From positions 1 to 14,318 of the forward strand of contig DAINQE010000054.1 in the NCBI GenBank assembly GCA_036743055.1: 14,318 nt of DNA, in the 5' to 3' direction. The notes under the pieces are model-generated. The model did no database searches and was not told the DNA's origin. It was given only the letters and a program-made list of their open reading frames with translations. The stretch is from Sabulitectum sp036743055 (GTDB lineage Bacteria; Fermentibacterota; Fermentibacteria; Fermentibacterales; JCC-6). The translations under genes and the position numbers were made by a program. Position 1 is the stretch's first letter. Every line of letters begins with the position of its first letter. Positions 1-7,383 of the stretch are shown here, in pieces.

Positions 1-60
1 AAAAGGTCAAGCCCCTTCAGGAAACCCCGGAATACCCTCCCGGAGTGCAGGTCAGTACTG

Positions 61-86
61 GAAAAAAACAGGCACTTATCCAGTGC
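61..86 (-). terminator. Weak hairpin plus T-tract, possible terminator of the carbamoyltransferase operon
   Basis: Read on the minus strand, a 5-bp stem (GCACT/AGTGC, bases 72-76 with 82-86) with a 5-base loop is followed by CTG and seven T's (62-68). It lies 56 bases past the potassium-channel stop and could end that transcript. The stem is short, and the hairpin lies almost exactly at the predicted start of the promoter at 95-124, so it could instead be a leader structure. Confidence 0.4.
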
Positions 87-94
87 GAGCCCCA

Positions 95-124
95 ATTCTA
101 AGGACCGCCGGAACAACTGTCAAG
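95..124 (-). promoter_or_regulatory. Strong sigma70-type promoter reading left out of the window
   Basis: On the minus strand there is a perfect -35 box TTGACA (119-124), a 17-base spacer and a -10 box TAGAAT (95-100, one mismatch to consensus). The expected start is near base 88. It lies beyond the stop of the potassium-channel gene and reads away from it, so its target is to the left of the window. A second -35-like TTGACC sits at 5-10 on the same strand, which would suit tandem promoters such as those before stable RNA operons. That last point is inference. Confidence 0.6.
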
Positions 125-141
125 CACTAATGCGAAAGTGA

Positions 142-576
142 TTATTCAGCAGAGGGATAGACCTGGGAAGGCCGGGTATCGGTTTTCTCGCCGAGTCTGT
201 CCATTACCTGTTCAATGGACATCTCCATGGGTGTGTCATGGGTTGCCTGCCAGGCAAGCATCACCGAGTTAAGGGCCACGGAGACGATGATCCCGGTGAG
301 TATCACGCCGATGAATCCTGAAAGAACGGAAAGGAACCTTCCCCTGGAAGTGGATGGAACGGTTCGCCCGTAGCCTATGGTAAGGGCGGTTATCAGTGTG
401 AAGTAGAGAGAGCCGGAGTAAGTCTTCCACTTCTCCGCCCTGCGGGTGGCCCTGGCAATGAGCATGAGAAGACCGAAGAGGAGAATGATCACCGGACTCA
501 CCATGAAGAGACCCGTTACGAAAAGCTCCAGGAACCTCAGAGTGAACACAAAGGGAAGAAAGCTAATGGAACCCAC
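142..576 (-). CDS. Two-TM potassium channel (Ion_trans_2 type)
   Basis: This 144-residue inner-membrane protein has the layout of a minimal pore-only potassium channel. A hydrophobic stretch (about residues 8-42) is followed by a basic loop, a pore helix and the selectivity filter TIGYG (66-70, in the context TALTIGYG), then a second TM helix (about 81-108) and a short polar tail. The filter makes K+ selectivity very likely; the tail has no recognisable ligand-binding (RCK/TrkA-N or cyclic-nucleotide) domain. The GTG start lies one base after the stop of the SxtJ-like gene and has no clear ribosome binding site, so translation probably depends on coupling. It is the last gene of the carbamoyltransferase unit, an unusual place for a K+ channel. 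The family call is firm; a role in the operon is unknown. Confidence 0.85.
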   Translation of the reverse strand: MGSISFLPFVFTLRFLELFVTGLFMVSPVIILLFGLLMLIARATRRAEKWKTYSGSLYFTLITALTIGYGRTVPSTSRGRFLSVLSGFIGVILTGIIVSVALNSVMLAWQATHDTPMEMSIEQVMDRLGEKTDTRPSQVYPSAE

Positions 577-577
577 G

Positions 578-985
578 TCAGTAGGGTTTGTCTGGTCTCG
601 ATCCCGGACCGTCGGGATCGGTCTCCAGCCAGTAGCTCTCCCTGCCGGGATCGAAGCCCCTGGCCAGGGGATCCCTGCGGAAAAGCCTCATGAGCAGCCC
701 GGTGGGGGTTACCGCCAGGAAGAACACGATGGTGAGCAGAACATTGGTCATCACGAATCCCAGTGCTCCGGCAAATATCATCCAGACCCTCTCCACAGGG
801 GCGAGAACAGAAGGGGCAAGCAGGGCGGTCCCGATGAAGGCGGCTGAAAGGCCCCCTGTGTACATCCACCCTCCTCTACCCTTCAGGAAAAGGAGCACGG
901 TTACTGCCAGAAGGGCACCAGCCATCACCAGTCCGTACCTTCTGAGTTCTCCTGGTGTTTTATGTTCCCGGTCAGTCAAGCTCAT
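578..985 (-). CDS. SxtJ-like small membrane protein
   Basis: The product is a 135-residue protein with hydrophobic segments at roughly residues 17-35, 44-60 and 66-92. The conserved part matches my memory of the SxtJ family found beside SxtI/NodU-type carbamoyltransferases: a W..FA..LG...TN core, then VTPTGLLMRL, then RRDPL and a SYWLE motif near residue 118. Family function is not established; it is an inner-membrane partner of carbamoyltransferase loci. I chose the ATG at 985, 8 bases after a GGAG, over an upstream in-frame TTG at 1003, though GAGGA also precedes that one. The gene overlaps the end of the carbamoyltransferase by 14 bases, which implies coupling. The small DUF5989 protein that often accompanies such pairs is not seen here. 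Confidence 0.8.
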   Translation of the reverse strand: MSLTDREHKTPGELRRYGLVMAGALLAVTVLLFLKGRGGWMYTGGLSAAFIGTALLAPSVLAPVERVWMIFAGALGFVMTNVLLTIVFFLAVTPTGLLMRLFRRDPLARGFDPGRESYWLETDPDGPGSRPDKPY

Positions 986-2798
986 AGATGTGTCTCCAGT
1001 CAACGTCTTCCTCGAGTTCCGGCTGGTCCTCCTTCATCAGAAGGAAGTTTCCCATGGCAAGGGCGTCCATCTCGGTGCGCATAAAGCACAGGTAGGCGTC
1101 CTCCGGGGTACACACGATGGGCTCCCCCCGCACGTTGAAGCTGGTGTTTATCACCACCCCGTACCCGGTAAGGTCCCGGAATGCCCTTAGAAGTTTCTGG
1201 TAAAGCCGGTTGTAAACCCCGTCCACCGTCTGTACCCTGGCGGAGTAATCCACATGGGTAACAGCTGGGATGTCCGACCTGGGTATGTTCAGTTTCTCTA
1301 TTCCGAAAAGACCGTTCTGCTCCTCGGTCATGGGAGTACGGCGTTCCTCACGGACAGGAGCCACAAGAAGCATGTAGGGGCTGGGCTCTTCCAGTTCGAA
1401 GTAATCCGGGCAGTTCTCCAGGAGCACCGACGGGGCAAAGGGACGGAAGGATTCCCTGTTCTTAATCTTCAGGTTCATCACCGACTGCATTTTCGGAGAC
1501 CTTGCGTCGCCTATTATGGAACGGGAACCAAGGGCACGGGGGCCGAACTCCATCCTCCCCTGGAACCATCCCAGGACACTTCCAGAGTCTATCAGCTCAG
1601 CGGCCTTCCTCACCAGGGAATCCTCGTCCATCTTCGTGTGGGGTATTCCCCGCTCGGTAAGGAATCTCTCTACCCTGCCGTCCTTCCAGGCGGGCCCCAG
1701 ATAGGAGCCTTTCTGGGAATCGCCGTTAATGTCGGGCTTCCGTTCCCCGTTCATCACCTGGTGCCAGGCGAAAAGTGCCGACCCAAGGGCTCCCCCGGCG
1801 TCTCCGGCGGCGGGCTGTATCCATATCCGGTCGAATATGCCCTCCCGGAGTATCTTACCGTTGGCCACGCAGTTCAGGGCAACACCCCCGGCAAGGGACA
1901 GGTCCTTCTCTCCGGTTTCTTTCCTCACATGCCTGGCCGTCCTGAGGATTATCTCCTCGGTTACCTCCTGGACCGAGGCGGCCAGGTCCATTTCCCTTGA
2001 AGTAAGGTCCGATTCGGGCTTCCTGGGGGGGCCGCCGAACAGGCGGTGGAACTTCCCTGAAGTCATGGTAAGTCCTTGGCAGTATTTGAAATAGTCCATA
2101 TTCAGCCTGAAACTGCCGTCTTCCTTCAGGTCCACAAGGTTGTCCAGTATGGTCTGAACGTAGACCGGCCTGCCATAGGGCGCCAGCCCCATGACCTTAT
2201 ACTCCCCGGAATTGACGCGGAAACCCGTGTAGTAAGTGAAAGCAGTGTAAAGGAGACCGAGGCTGTGGGGAAAGTGCAGCTCCCTTTCGAGTTTGATCCT
2301 GTTCCCTGTGCCAACTCCCCATGAAGAGGTGGACCACTCCCCCACTCCGTCCATGGTGATTATGGCGGACCTCTGGAAGGGCCCCGGGAAGAAAGCCGCC
2401 GCCGCATGGGACTGGTGGTGTTCGGGGAAGATCATCTGTCCCTCCCAGCCTCCCATGTGCTTCCGTATCCTGTCCCCGGTCCAGAGCTTCTCCTTGAGCC
2501 ACAGGGGCATGGCCTTGAGGAACGAGGGCAGGCCGGAGGGGGCGTAGGAAAGGTAGGTCTCGAGAAGCCTTTCGAATTTCAGGAACGGTTTGTCGTAAAA
2601 GGCAATGCAGTCTATCTGATCCGGGGTGAGGCCACCCTCACGCAGACAGTACTCGATGGCCGAGGAAGGGAAGCGGTGATCGTGTTTCTTCCTTGTGAAG
2701 CGTTCCTCCTGAGCAGCGGCAATTATCTCCCCATCGACCACCAGGCATGCGGCGGAATCGTGGTAGAATGCGGATATACCAAGAATGGATGAAGCTAT
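972..2798 (-). CDS. NodU/SxtI-type O-carbamoyltransferase
   Basis: This 608-residue enzyme belongs to the NodU/CmcH/TobZ/SxtI family, which transfers a carbamoyl group from carbamoyl phosphate, via carbamoyl-adenylate, to a hydroxyl of a sugar or small molecule. Visible motifs (numbered from the ATA) are the N-terminal FYHDSAAC (His13), HHQSH (127-131, metal-binding in TobZ), LAGGVALNC, MEFGPRALGSRSI and VINTSFNVRGEPIV. Length is normal. The first GTG that allows a conventional start (2741) would delete the conserved ILGISAFYHDSAA strand and the His. Reading back in frame, the only well-placed start is ATA at 2796-2798, 6 bases after a perfect AGGAGG. The reading frame closes with TGA at 2841-2843 and offers no ATG, GTG or TTG between. 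The gene heads a unit with the SxtJ-like and K+ channel genes. The acceptor is unknown; exported glycan or a secondary metabolite are both possible. Confidence 0.92.
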   Translation of the reverse strand: MASSILGISAFYHDSAACLVVDGEIIAAAQEERFTRKKHDHRFPSSAIEYCLREGGLTPDQIDCIAFYDKPFLKFERLLETYLSYAPSGLPSFLKAMPLWLKEKLWTGDRIRKHMGGWEGQMIFPEHHQSHAAAAFFPGPFQRSAIITMDGVGEWSTSSWGVGTGNRIKLERELHFPHSLGLLYTAFTYYTGFRVNSGEYKVMGLAPYGRPVYVQTILDNLVDLKEDGSFRLNMDYFKYCQGLTMTSGKFHRLFGGPPRKPESDLTSREMDLAASVQEVTEEIILRTARHVRKETGEKDLSLAGGVALNCVANGKILREGIFDRIWIQPAAGDAGGALGSALFAWHQVMNGERKPDINGDSQKGSYLGPAWKDGRVERFLTERGIPHTKMDEDSLVRKAAELIDSGSVLGWFQGRMEFGPRALGSRSIIGDARSPKMQSVMNLKIKNRESFRPFAPSVLLENCPDYFELEEPSPYMLLVAPVREERRTPMTEEQNGLFGIEKLNIPRSDIPAVTHVDYSARVQTVDGVYNRLYQKLLRAFRDLTGYGVVINTSFNVRGEPIVCTPEDAYLCFMRTEMDALAMGNFLLMKEDQPELEEDVDWRHIYELD

Positions 2799-2804
2799 GG
2801 GGAA

Positions 2805-2810
2805 CCTCCT
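2805..2810 (-). promoter_or_regulatory. Ribosome binding site that places the carbamoyltransferase start at ATA
   Basis: A perfect AGGAGG on the minus strand stands 6 bases before an in-frame ATA (2796-2798) and 63 bases before the first GTG. The spacing is ideal for the ATA and useless for the GTG, which is the main reason for the start chosen. Confidence 0.7.
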
Positions 2811-2832
2811 TCTGAAGAAACGATTACGGGTA

Positions 2833-2861
2833 AAGATAACTCATGCGAGGGGAATCTTCAA
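2833..2861 (-). promoter_or_regulatory. Candidate promoter of the carbamoyltransferase operon
   Basis: In the 69-base gap after the kinase gene the minus strand carries TTGAAG (2856-2861), a 17-base spacer and TATCTT (2833-2838). Each box matches 4 of 6 consensus bases. Start would be near 2826, giving a leader of about 28 bases that contains the AGGAGG. It would let the three genes be expressed apart from the kinase. Confidence 0.4.
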
Positions 2862-2867
2862 CGGCTT

Positions 2868-4868
2868 TCAGTTCCCCAGAACCCTCTGAAGCGTCTTCAG
2901 CAGACCGCCGATACGGAATGGCTTCTCAAGACAGTCCTGAAAACCGTGCTCCGAATAGTTCGCCATTACCGCGTTGTTGGAATAGCCGCTGGCGACAATC
3001 AGCCTTGCGTCGGGATCCAGCCCGAGGATCCTGCGGGCTGTGTCAACTCCGCCCATGCCCCCGGGAACGGTAACATCCGTTATCACCGCGTCATAACTTC
3101 TTCCTTCAAGGAAAGCGGTGCGGTACATCTCCACGGCGATACTTCCCTCCCTGGCGGTGTCAACCTGATATCCGTGGTGCAGCAGGATCTCCGATACAAC
3201 CCTGCGAACGCTCTCTTCATCATCCATTACAAGGATCCTGCCCATGGCTGGGGAATCGGGAGCAGATCCTCCAGCGCCCTCTTCGAGCCTCTTCCCAAGC
3301 GCCGGCAGGTGAATCAGGAAACAGGCACCGGAACGTGCCCTGGAATCCAGCGTTATGCTTCCGGCGTGATTACTGAGAATGGAATGAACGGTGGCCAGAC
3401 CCAGGCCCGATCCGGACTGCCTGGTGGAGAAGCATGGGTCGAAGATCTTGTCCCTGATGTCATCGGGTACTCCGGGACCGTCGTCCCTGACCAGGAGCTT
3501 CAGGTAAAAACCGGGCTTAAGGGCATAGGGATTGCAGTCTTCCAGAATCAGGTTCTCACCGCTAATCCTTATCCTGCAGCCCTCCGGGCTTGACTGAACG
3601 GCGTTGAGCACCAGGTTGTTCACCACCTGGCCTATCTGGCTCTCGTCCGCCTCAACCGCCCAGAGATCCCCTGGAAGGTCAATATCGAGAACTGCCCGGG
3701 AGCCGGATATGGCGAAGGAGGCCGTCTCCCGGATGACTTTTCTCAGGTCGCACTTCTTCCTCACAGGTTTTCCACCCCTGGAGAAGGTCAGCAACTGCCT
3801 GGTGAGTTCACTTGCCCTGATGGAAGCCCTTTCCGCCTCCTCCAGCTTCTCGGTCACCTTTTCATCTCCCCCGGAGTAAAGCCTTGCAAGGGAGATGTTG
3901 CCCAGGATGGCCGACAGGATATTGTTGAAGTCATGCGCTATTCCCCCGGCAAGTATCCCTATGGACTCGAGCTTCTGGTTCTTGAGCATCTCACGCTCCA
4001 GAGCCTTAGCCGAGGTTATGTCCCTGATCACCCCGTCGATTACCGCCAGATCACCGTCATCACCGGTGGTGGCCGTTGCGGAGATGGAGGCCCAGAAAGG
4101 CCTTCCCTTTCCAGTGACCAGCTGCACTTCGTATCCCTGAACCATTCCGGTTGTGGCCATCCTGTCAAGGAAGACCTCCCGGTCTCCCGCGTTGAGGTAG
4201 CGCTGGGAAACCGGTATCGAGAAAAGCTCCTGCAGTGATCCCTCCTCGAACATCTCAACCATTGCCCGGTTGGCGGAGATGCAATTGCCGTGTCTGTCGG
4301 TGGTATATGCAGCCACAGGAAGGTTCTCCACCAGTTTCCTGTACTTCAGGAGGCTTCTCTTCAGATTCCTCTCTATCTCCTCGGCCTTTACCAGTTCCGT
4401 TATGTCCTCGGTGAGTATCACAACGAACCTGTTGATGCCCTTTTCATCAGGGATGCCGTAGAACCGCTGGCGGATCCACTTGCCTAGCCTGACGGAGTGG
4501 ATGGGATCCAGTTCCAGCTCACCGCCGTTCTCATAAATGCTCTTAACCCTCTCCATGTCCCGGCCCAGGTAACTGTCCCTGGAATCCATACGGAGACTGT
4601 CGCGCCTGGCGGAAAGGGCCTCTTCCACCGCCTGGGAGGTCATCTCCCAGATACCGACCCAGGACCGGTTGCAGAGGACCAGATTACCGTTCCTGTCCCT
4701 TACGGAAATGCCTATGGGAGATCGGTCCACTATTGAGCCGTATATCTTCTCGAGGGACTGGCCATGGCCATCAGCGATTTCCCTGCCGGACAGTTCTCCC
4801 GCCGGTGCGACGTCCGCAGATCCCATGTTATGCAAAGCTCCTTCCATGGCAGATTGCACTTGCTTCAA
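2868..4868 (-). CDS. PAS-PAS hybrid histidine kinase with C-terminal receiver
   Basis: This 666-residue two-component sensor has no membrane segment or signal peptide, so it is probably cytoplasmic. A first PAS domain (about 40-160) and a second (about 172-288) precede the dimerisation helix with GGIAHDFNN (phospho-acceptor His312). The ATPase domain follows, with N-box around Asn422, DDGPGV (462-467) and GSGLGLA (486-492). A receiver domain covers about 544-664, with the acid pair Asp549/550, phospho-acceptor Asp598 and Lys649. There is no output domain, and no separate response regulator or phosphotransfer protein lies nearby, so its target is unknown. Its PAS domains show no obvious cofactor ligand. 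I chose TTG at 4868 because GAGAGAGG stands 6 bases upstream; an in-frame ATG at 4847 has a poor site and is the alternative. The gene is upstream of the carbamoyltransferase unit and divergent from the propeller gene. Confidence 0.93.
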   Translation of the reverse strand: MKQVQSAMEGALHNMGSADVAPAGELSGREIADGHGQSLEKIYGSIVDRSPIGISVRDRNGNLVLCNRSWVGIWEMTSQAVEEALSARRDSLRMDSRDSYLGRDMERVKSIYENGGELELDPIHSVRLGKWIRQRFYGIPDEKGINRFVVILTEDITELVKAEEIERNLKRSLLKYRKLVENLPVAAYTTDRHGNCISANRAMVEMFEEGSLQELFSIPVSQRYLNAGDREVFLDRMATTGMVQGYEVQLVTGKGRPFWASISATATTGDDGDLAVIDGVIRDITSAKALEREMLKNQKLESIGILAGGIAHDFNNILSAILGNISLARLYSGGDEKVTEKLEEAERASIRASELTRQLLTFSRGGKPVRKKCDLRKVIRETASFAISGSRAVLDIDLPGDLWAVEADESQIGQVVNNLVLNAVQSSPEGCRIRISGENLILEDCNPYALKPGFYLKLLVRDDGPGVPDDIRDKIFDPCFSTRQSGSGLGLATVHSILSNHAGSITLDSRARSGACFLIHLPALGKRLEEGAGGSAPDSPAMGRILVMDDEESVRRVVSEILLHHGYQVDTAREGSIAVEMYRTAFLEGRSYDAVITDVTVPGGMGGVDTARRILGLDPDARLIVASGYSNNAVMANYSEHGFQDCLEKPFRIGGLLKTLQRVLGN

Positions 4869-4881
4869 TAATAACCTCTCT

Positions 4882-4893
4882 CACCCGTGGGTG
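4882..4893. repeat. Short inverted repeat in the divergent kinase/propeller intergenic region
   Basis: The 75 bases between the kinase start and the propeller start hold CACCC-GT-GGGTG, a 5-bp dyad with a 2-base centre, next to TATGAT/ATCATA, which could serve as a -10 box on either strand. I could not find a good -35 at the right distance for either gene. A regulator site is possible but unproven. Confidence 0.25.
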
Positions 4894-4943
4894 TTATGAT
4901 ACCCTGAAACAACTCATACCATCAGCAGTACGGAGGTATTCCA

Positions 4944-6299
4944 GTGACAGCCGTTCCCGTGATCCTCTCCCTGATAGTCTACATTCCCTTCAACTCATTC
5001 CTTCCTTATGACGGCGAACAGGCGGGAAAAGGCACCGCCGCCATATCCGTGGGCTGCGTGACCGCAGGCAACACCGCCCTGGACGCAAGCGGGAACATGC
5101 AGATCATCTTCTCCGTGATCGATGAGACAGGCACCGTTCTCTGGTACGATTCTCTATACCGGGGAAACAGCAGCGAAATACTGGGAGTGAGTGAAACCGG
5201 GTCAGGTCCGGTCCTCACCGGCTCCTCCTCGAATCCCTCCACTTCCGAGGACGCCCTCGCCCTGGCAATGGACGGGCAGATGCAGCCAGTATGGACGTTT
5301 TCCCTTGATCTGCCCCTTCAGGAGAGGTTCACCTCCGCCGCTGGATCAGAGGGCATCACTCTCTGCGCCGGGAGCACCAACAGCATCGGTGCCGGGGGCA
5401 ACGATGTGCTCATGGTGGCGGTGGACCAGAACGGCGGCGAACTCTGGAGAAAGACCTACGGCACCACAGGCGAAGAAGCTGTCTACCATGTATCTCTTTG
5501 CTCCGATGGCGGTTATGTGATGGCCTGCCAGGCGATGGACTGGGGAGCCGGGAACGGAGATTACTGGATAATAAGGACCGATTCGTCAGGGGACACTCTC
5601 TGGACAGGCACCTATGGTGGACCCGAGTTCGACTACCCCTGGAGGGTCATTCAGAGCGGCGATGATTTCTTTGTTGCCGGCAACACCCTCTCATTCGGCC
5701 AGGGAAGTTATGACTGGTGGATACTGAAGCTCGATGCCGACGGCAATGTCCTCTGGGAGAGGATCTGGGGAGAAGAGAACACCGACACCTGCATGGCCCT
5801 GGCGGAAACCCCCTGGGGAATACTCGTGGGGGGAGCTTCTGAACAGGGTTTGAACAACATCCTGGCCACTGCGGTACTGCTGGACGATTCAGGAGAGGTG
5901 GCCGCGGAATGGTTCTTTCAGCCGGGGATGATAAGGTCGCTGTCCATCACCGGAGACGGACACTGTCTCATTGGAGGAACGGTATTCTCGCCTGACGGCA
6001 ATCTGTGGGCGATGTGCGTCGATTCAAACGGCTATGCCCCTGAACTGGGCATTGAGCCGGAAGCTGATCATGGCCCTATGATCCATCTCTACTCCAACCC
6101 GGCGAGGGAGTATCTGCGGATCAACCTGGCTGGAGGATCTGGTCAGGTAACGGTGAGGGACTTAACCGGCAGGACCGTTCTGGAAACAGAAATGGAGAAC
6201 GGCGAGGCTTCACTGCTGATCGGTGAGCTTCCTCCAGGGGTCTATTCTGTTTCAGCGGGTGGAGACACGAAGACCGCCAGTTTCACAGTTCTGGATTAG
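4944..6299 (+). CDS. Secreted beta-propeller protein with T9SS-like C-terminal sorting domain
   Basis: The 451-residue product starts at GTG, 6 bases after a strong GGAGGT. It begins with a short hydrophobic stretch (about 4-20) that probably acts as a signal peptide. Residues about 30-370 are blade repeats of roughly 50-60 residues with a recurring pattern such as DWWILKLDADGNVLW, DYWIIRTDSSGDTLW and DVLMVAVDQNGGELW followed by TYG or WGE, typical of secreted propellers in FCB bacteria. The last 80 residues (MIHLYSNPAREYL, then VRDLTGRTVLE, then LPPGVYSV) resemble the Por/type IX secretion C-terminal sorting domain. It is therefore probably exported and displayed or released at the surface. 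No catalytic motif is visible and the binding partner is unknown. Its end overlaps the S41-like lipoprotein gene on the other strand by 17 bases. Confidence 0.85.
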   Translation: MTAVPVILSLIVYIPFNSFLPYDGEQAGKGTAAISVGCVTAGNTALDASGNMQIIFSVIDETGTVLWYDSLYRGNSSEILGVSETGSGPVLTGSSSNPSTSEDALALAMDGQMQPVWTFSLDLPLQERFTSAAGSEGITLCAGSTNSIGAGGNDVLMVAVDQNGGELWRKTYGTTGEEAVYHVSLCSDGGYVMACQAMDWGAGNGDYWIIRTDSSGDTLWTGTYGGPEFDYPWRVIQSGDDFFVAGNTLSFGQGSYDWWILKLDADGNVLWERIWGEENTDTCMALAETPWGILVGGASEQGLNNILATAVLLDDSGEVAAEWFFQPGMIRSLSITGDGHCLIGGTVFSPDGNLWAMCVDSNGYAPELGIEPEADHGPMIHLYSNPAREYLRINLAGGSGQVTVRDLTGRTVLETEMENGEASLLIGELPPGVYSVSAGGDTKTASFTVLD

Positions 6300-7383
6300 A
6301 TCCCGCCATTTCCATGGCATACTCCATCACCGGATCCACCCCGGCGGCGAAATCGCCGGGGGTCGCCTCGATATAAATGTCCGGAGGGAAACCGTTTCCC
6401 TCAACATAATCCTTGTCGTAGGTTAGCAGCGTGGAAACGGCGGAGGATGCCATCCAGCCGTTTTCCATGCCAAGGGGTATGAAGTCTCCTGTTTCCGTTA
6501 TGCTGCCTCCGGTGGTGTCCCCAAGTACCACGACATGCGGAAAATTCTCCATGTTCACCACCATGTCCTCGGCAGCCTGTAAGCACCCGCCCCCTGCAAG
6601 AAGATATACGGTGCCGTTATACTGTACCGGGCCTTCGGGAACTATCCACGGATGCCAGTCATGGAACTGGTCGTAGACCAGACCGGACCTAACCCGGTAC
6701 CAGCCACAGACCCGGGCTTTATCTATGAATCTGGCCATGACGGTCCGGTCGAAGTTGTGGAACAATCCGTCACGCTCATCACAGGAAGGATTCATCCTCA
6801 CATCGAGGATCACCGCGGGAACATCGAGCTCCACACATCTGGAAACGAAGCTGTCAAGCGCCGCCACCGCCAGAGTATCCTGCCCGGTGGGAAGGGTATC
6901 GAAGAACGCGTAGGGAAGCACCTCAGGGTCGCACCAGCCGAACCCCTGGGCATAGCCCTGGAATCCGTTGGGTTCCAGGTAGTTTTCCATAAGGACATCG
7001 GTGTCCACATTGAACTGGTATTGCTTTTCGAAGGTCCTGATGGTGTCCTGCAGCTCAGGCGAGACAAGGATCAGAGCCGGGTCCTGAAGTTCACCCAGCA
7101 TCCCGGCGATGACCTCCCTGAGATCTTCATCGTTATCGCAATCCACCGCCATTGGATAGTACTCTTCGCATACTTCCATCCATTCGATGCCCTTCACAAC
7201 GAAAAGGGGATAGCTGCCTTCATAGGAGTCCCAGACCATGGCGAAACCCGAGAGATCAAGTTCCGGTTGAGGGGACACTCCCTGGGGATCGTGAAGGCAT
7301 CCCGTGAAGAGCAGAATGGAGAGCAGCACAGAGGCGGAGGTAAGGCCGGCCGTTCTGCGTAAAGGCTCAGTAGGAAAGAACAT
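6283..7383 (-). CDS. S41-peptidase-like lipoprotein, apparently catalytically dead
   Basis: A 366-residue lipoprotein: MFFPTEPLRRTAG, a hydrophobic helix and lipobox LFTGC (Cys29). The rest has the S41 (C-terminal processing protease) fold signature: YPLFVVKGIEW and a helix ending GELQDPALI near residue 100, ILDVRMN near 193-199, the strand-helix VYLLAGGGCLQAAED (about 259-273), VVVLGDTTGGSITET, and the family-typical ending GNGFPPDIYIEATP...GVDPVMEYA. Key residues are missing. The usual DGH is DPA, the Ser of the S-A-A-E motif is Gln269, and the Lys of the GKG loop is not present. It is probably a binding or scaffold protein, although Cys267 lies nearby. The ATG at 7383 is chosen because GGAGGT stands 7 bases upstream and the lipobox follows; an earlier in-frame start at 7467 lies inside the previous gene. 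It overlaps lipoprotein C by 17 bases. Confidence 0.85.
   Translation of the reverse strand: MFFPTEPLRRTAGLTSASVLLSILLFTGCLHDPQGVSPQPELDLSGFAMVWDSYEGSYPLFVVKGIEWMEVCEEYYPMAVDCDNDEDLREVIAGMLGELQDPALILVSPELQDTIRTFEKQYQFNVDTDVLMENYLEPNGFQGYAQGFGWCDPEVLPYAFFDTLPTGQDTLAVAALDSFVSRCVELDVPAVILDVRMNPSCDERDGLFHNFDRTVMARFIDKARVCGWYRVRSGLVYDQFHDWHPWIVPEGPVQYNGTVYLLAGGGCLQAAEDMVVNMENFPHVVVLGDTTGGSITETGDFIPLGMENGWMASSAVSTLLTYDKDYVEGNGFPPDIYIEATPGDFAAGVDPVMEYAMEMAGSNPEL

Noticed and set aside
690..1190. 166-residue open frame on the plus strand
   Set aside because: It crosses the SxtJ-like and carbamoyltransferase genes in antisense and shows no protein-like pattern.
1254..2000. 248-residue open frame on the plus strand
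   Set aside because: It lies wholly inside the carbamoyltransferase gene, whose family motifs are unmistakable; the plus-strand product has no recognisable domain or ribosome site.
2739..2741. GTG as start of the carbamoyltransferase
   Set aside because: It would remove the conserved HDSAA strand, and no ribosome binding site lies at the right distance.
2946..3593. 215-residue open frame on the plus strand
   Set aside because: Antisense to the receiver and ATPase domains of the hybrid kinase, which are intact on the minus strand.
6652..7362. 236-residue open frame on the plus strand
   Set aside because: It is the antisense shadow of the S41-like lipoprotein gene, which has a lipobox and family motifs.
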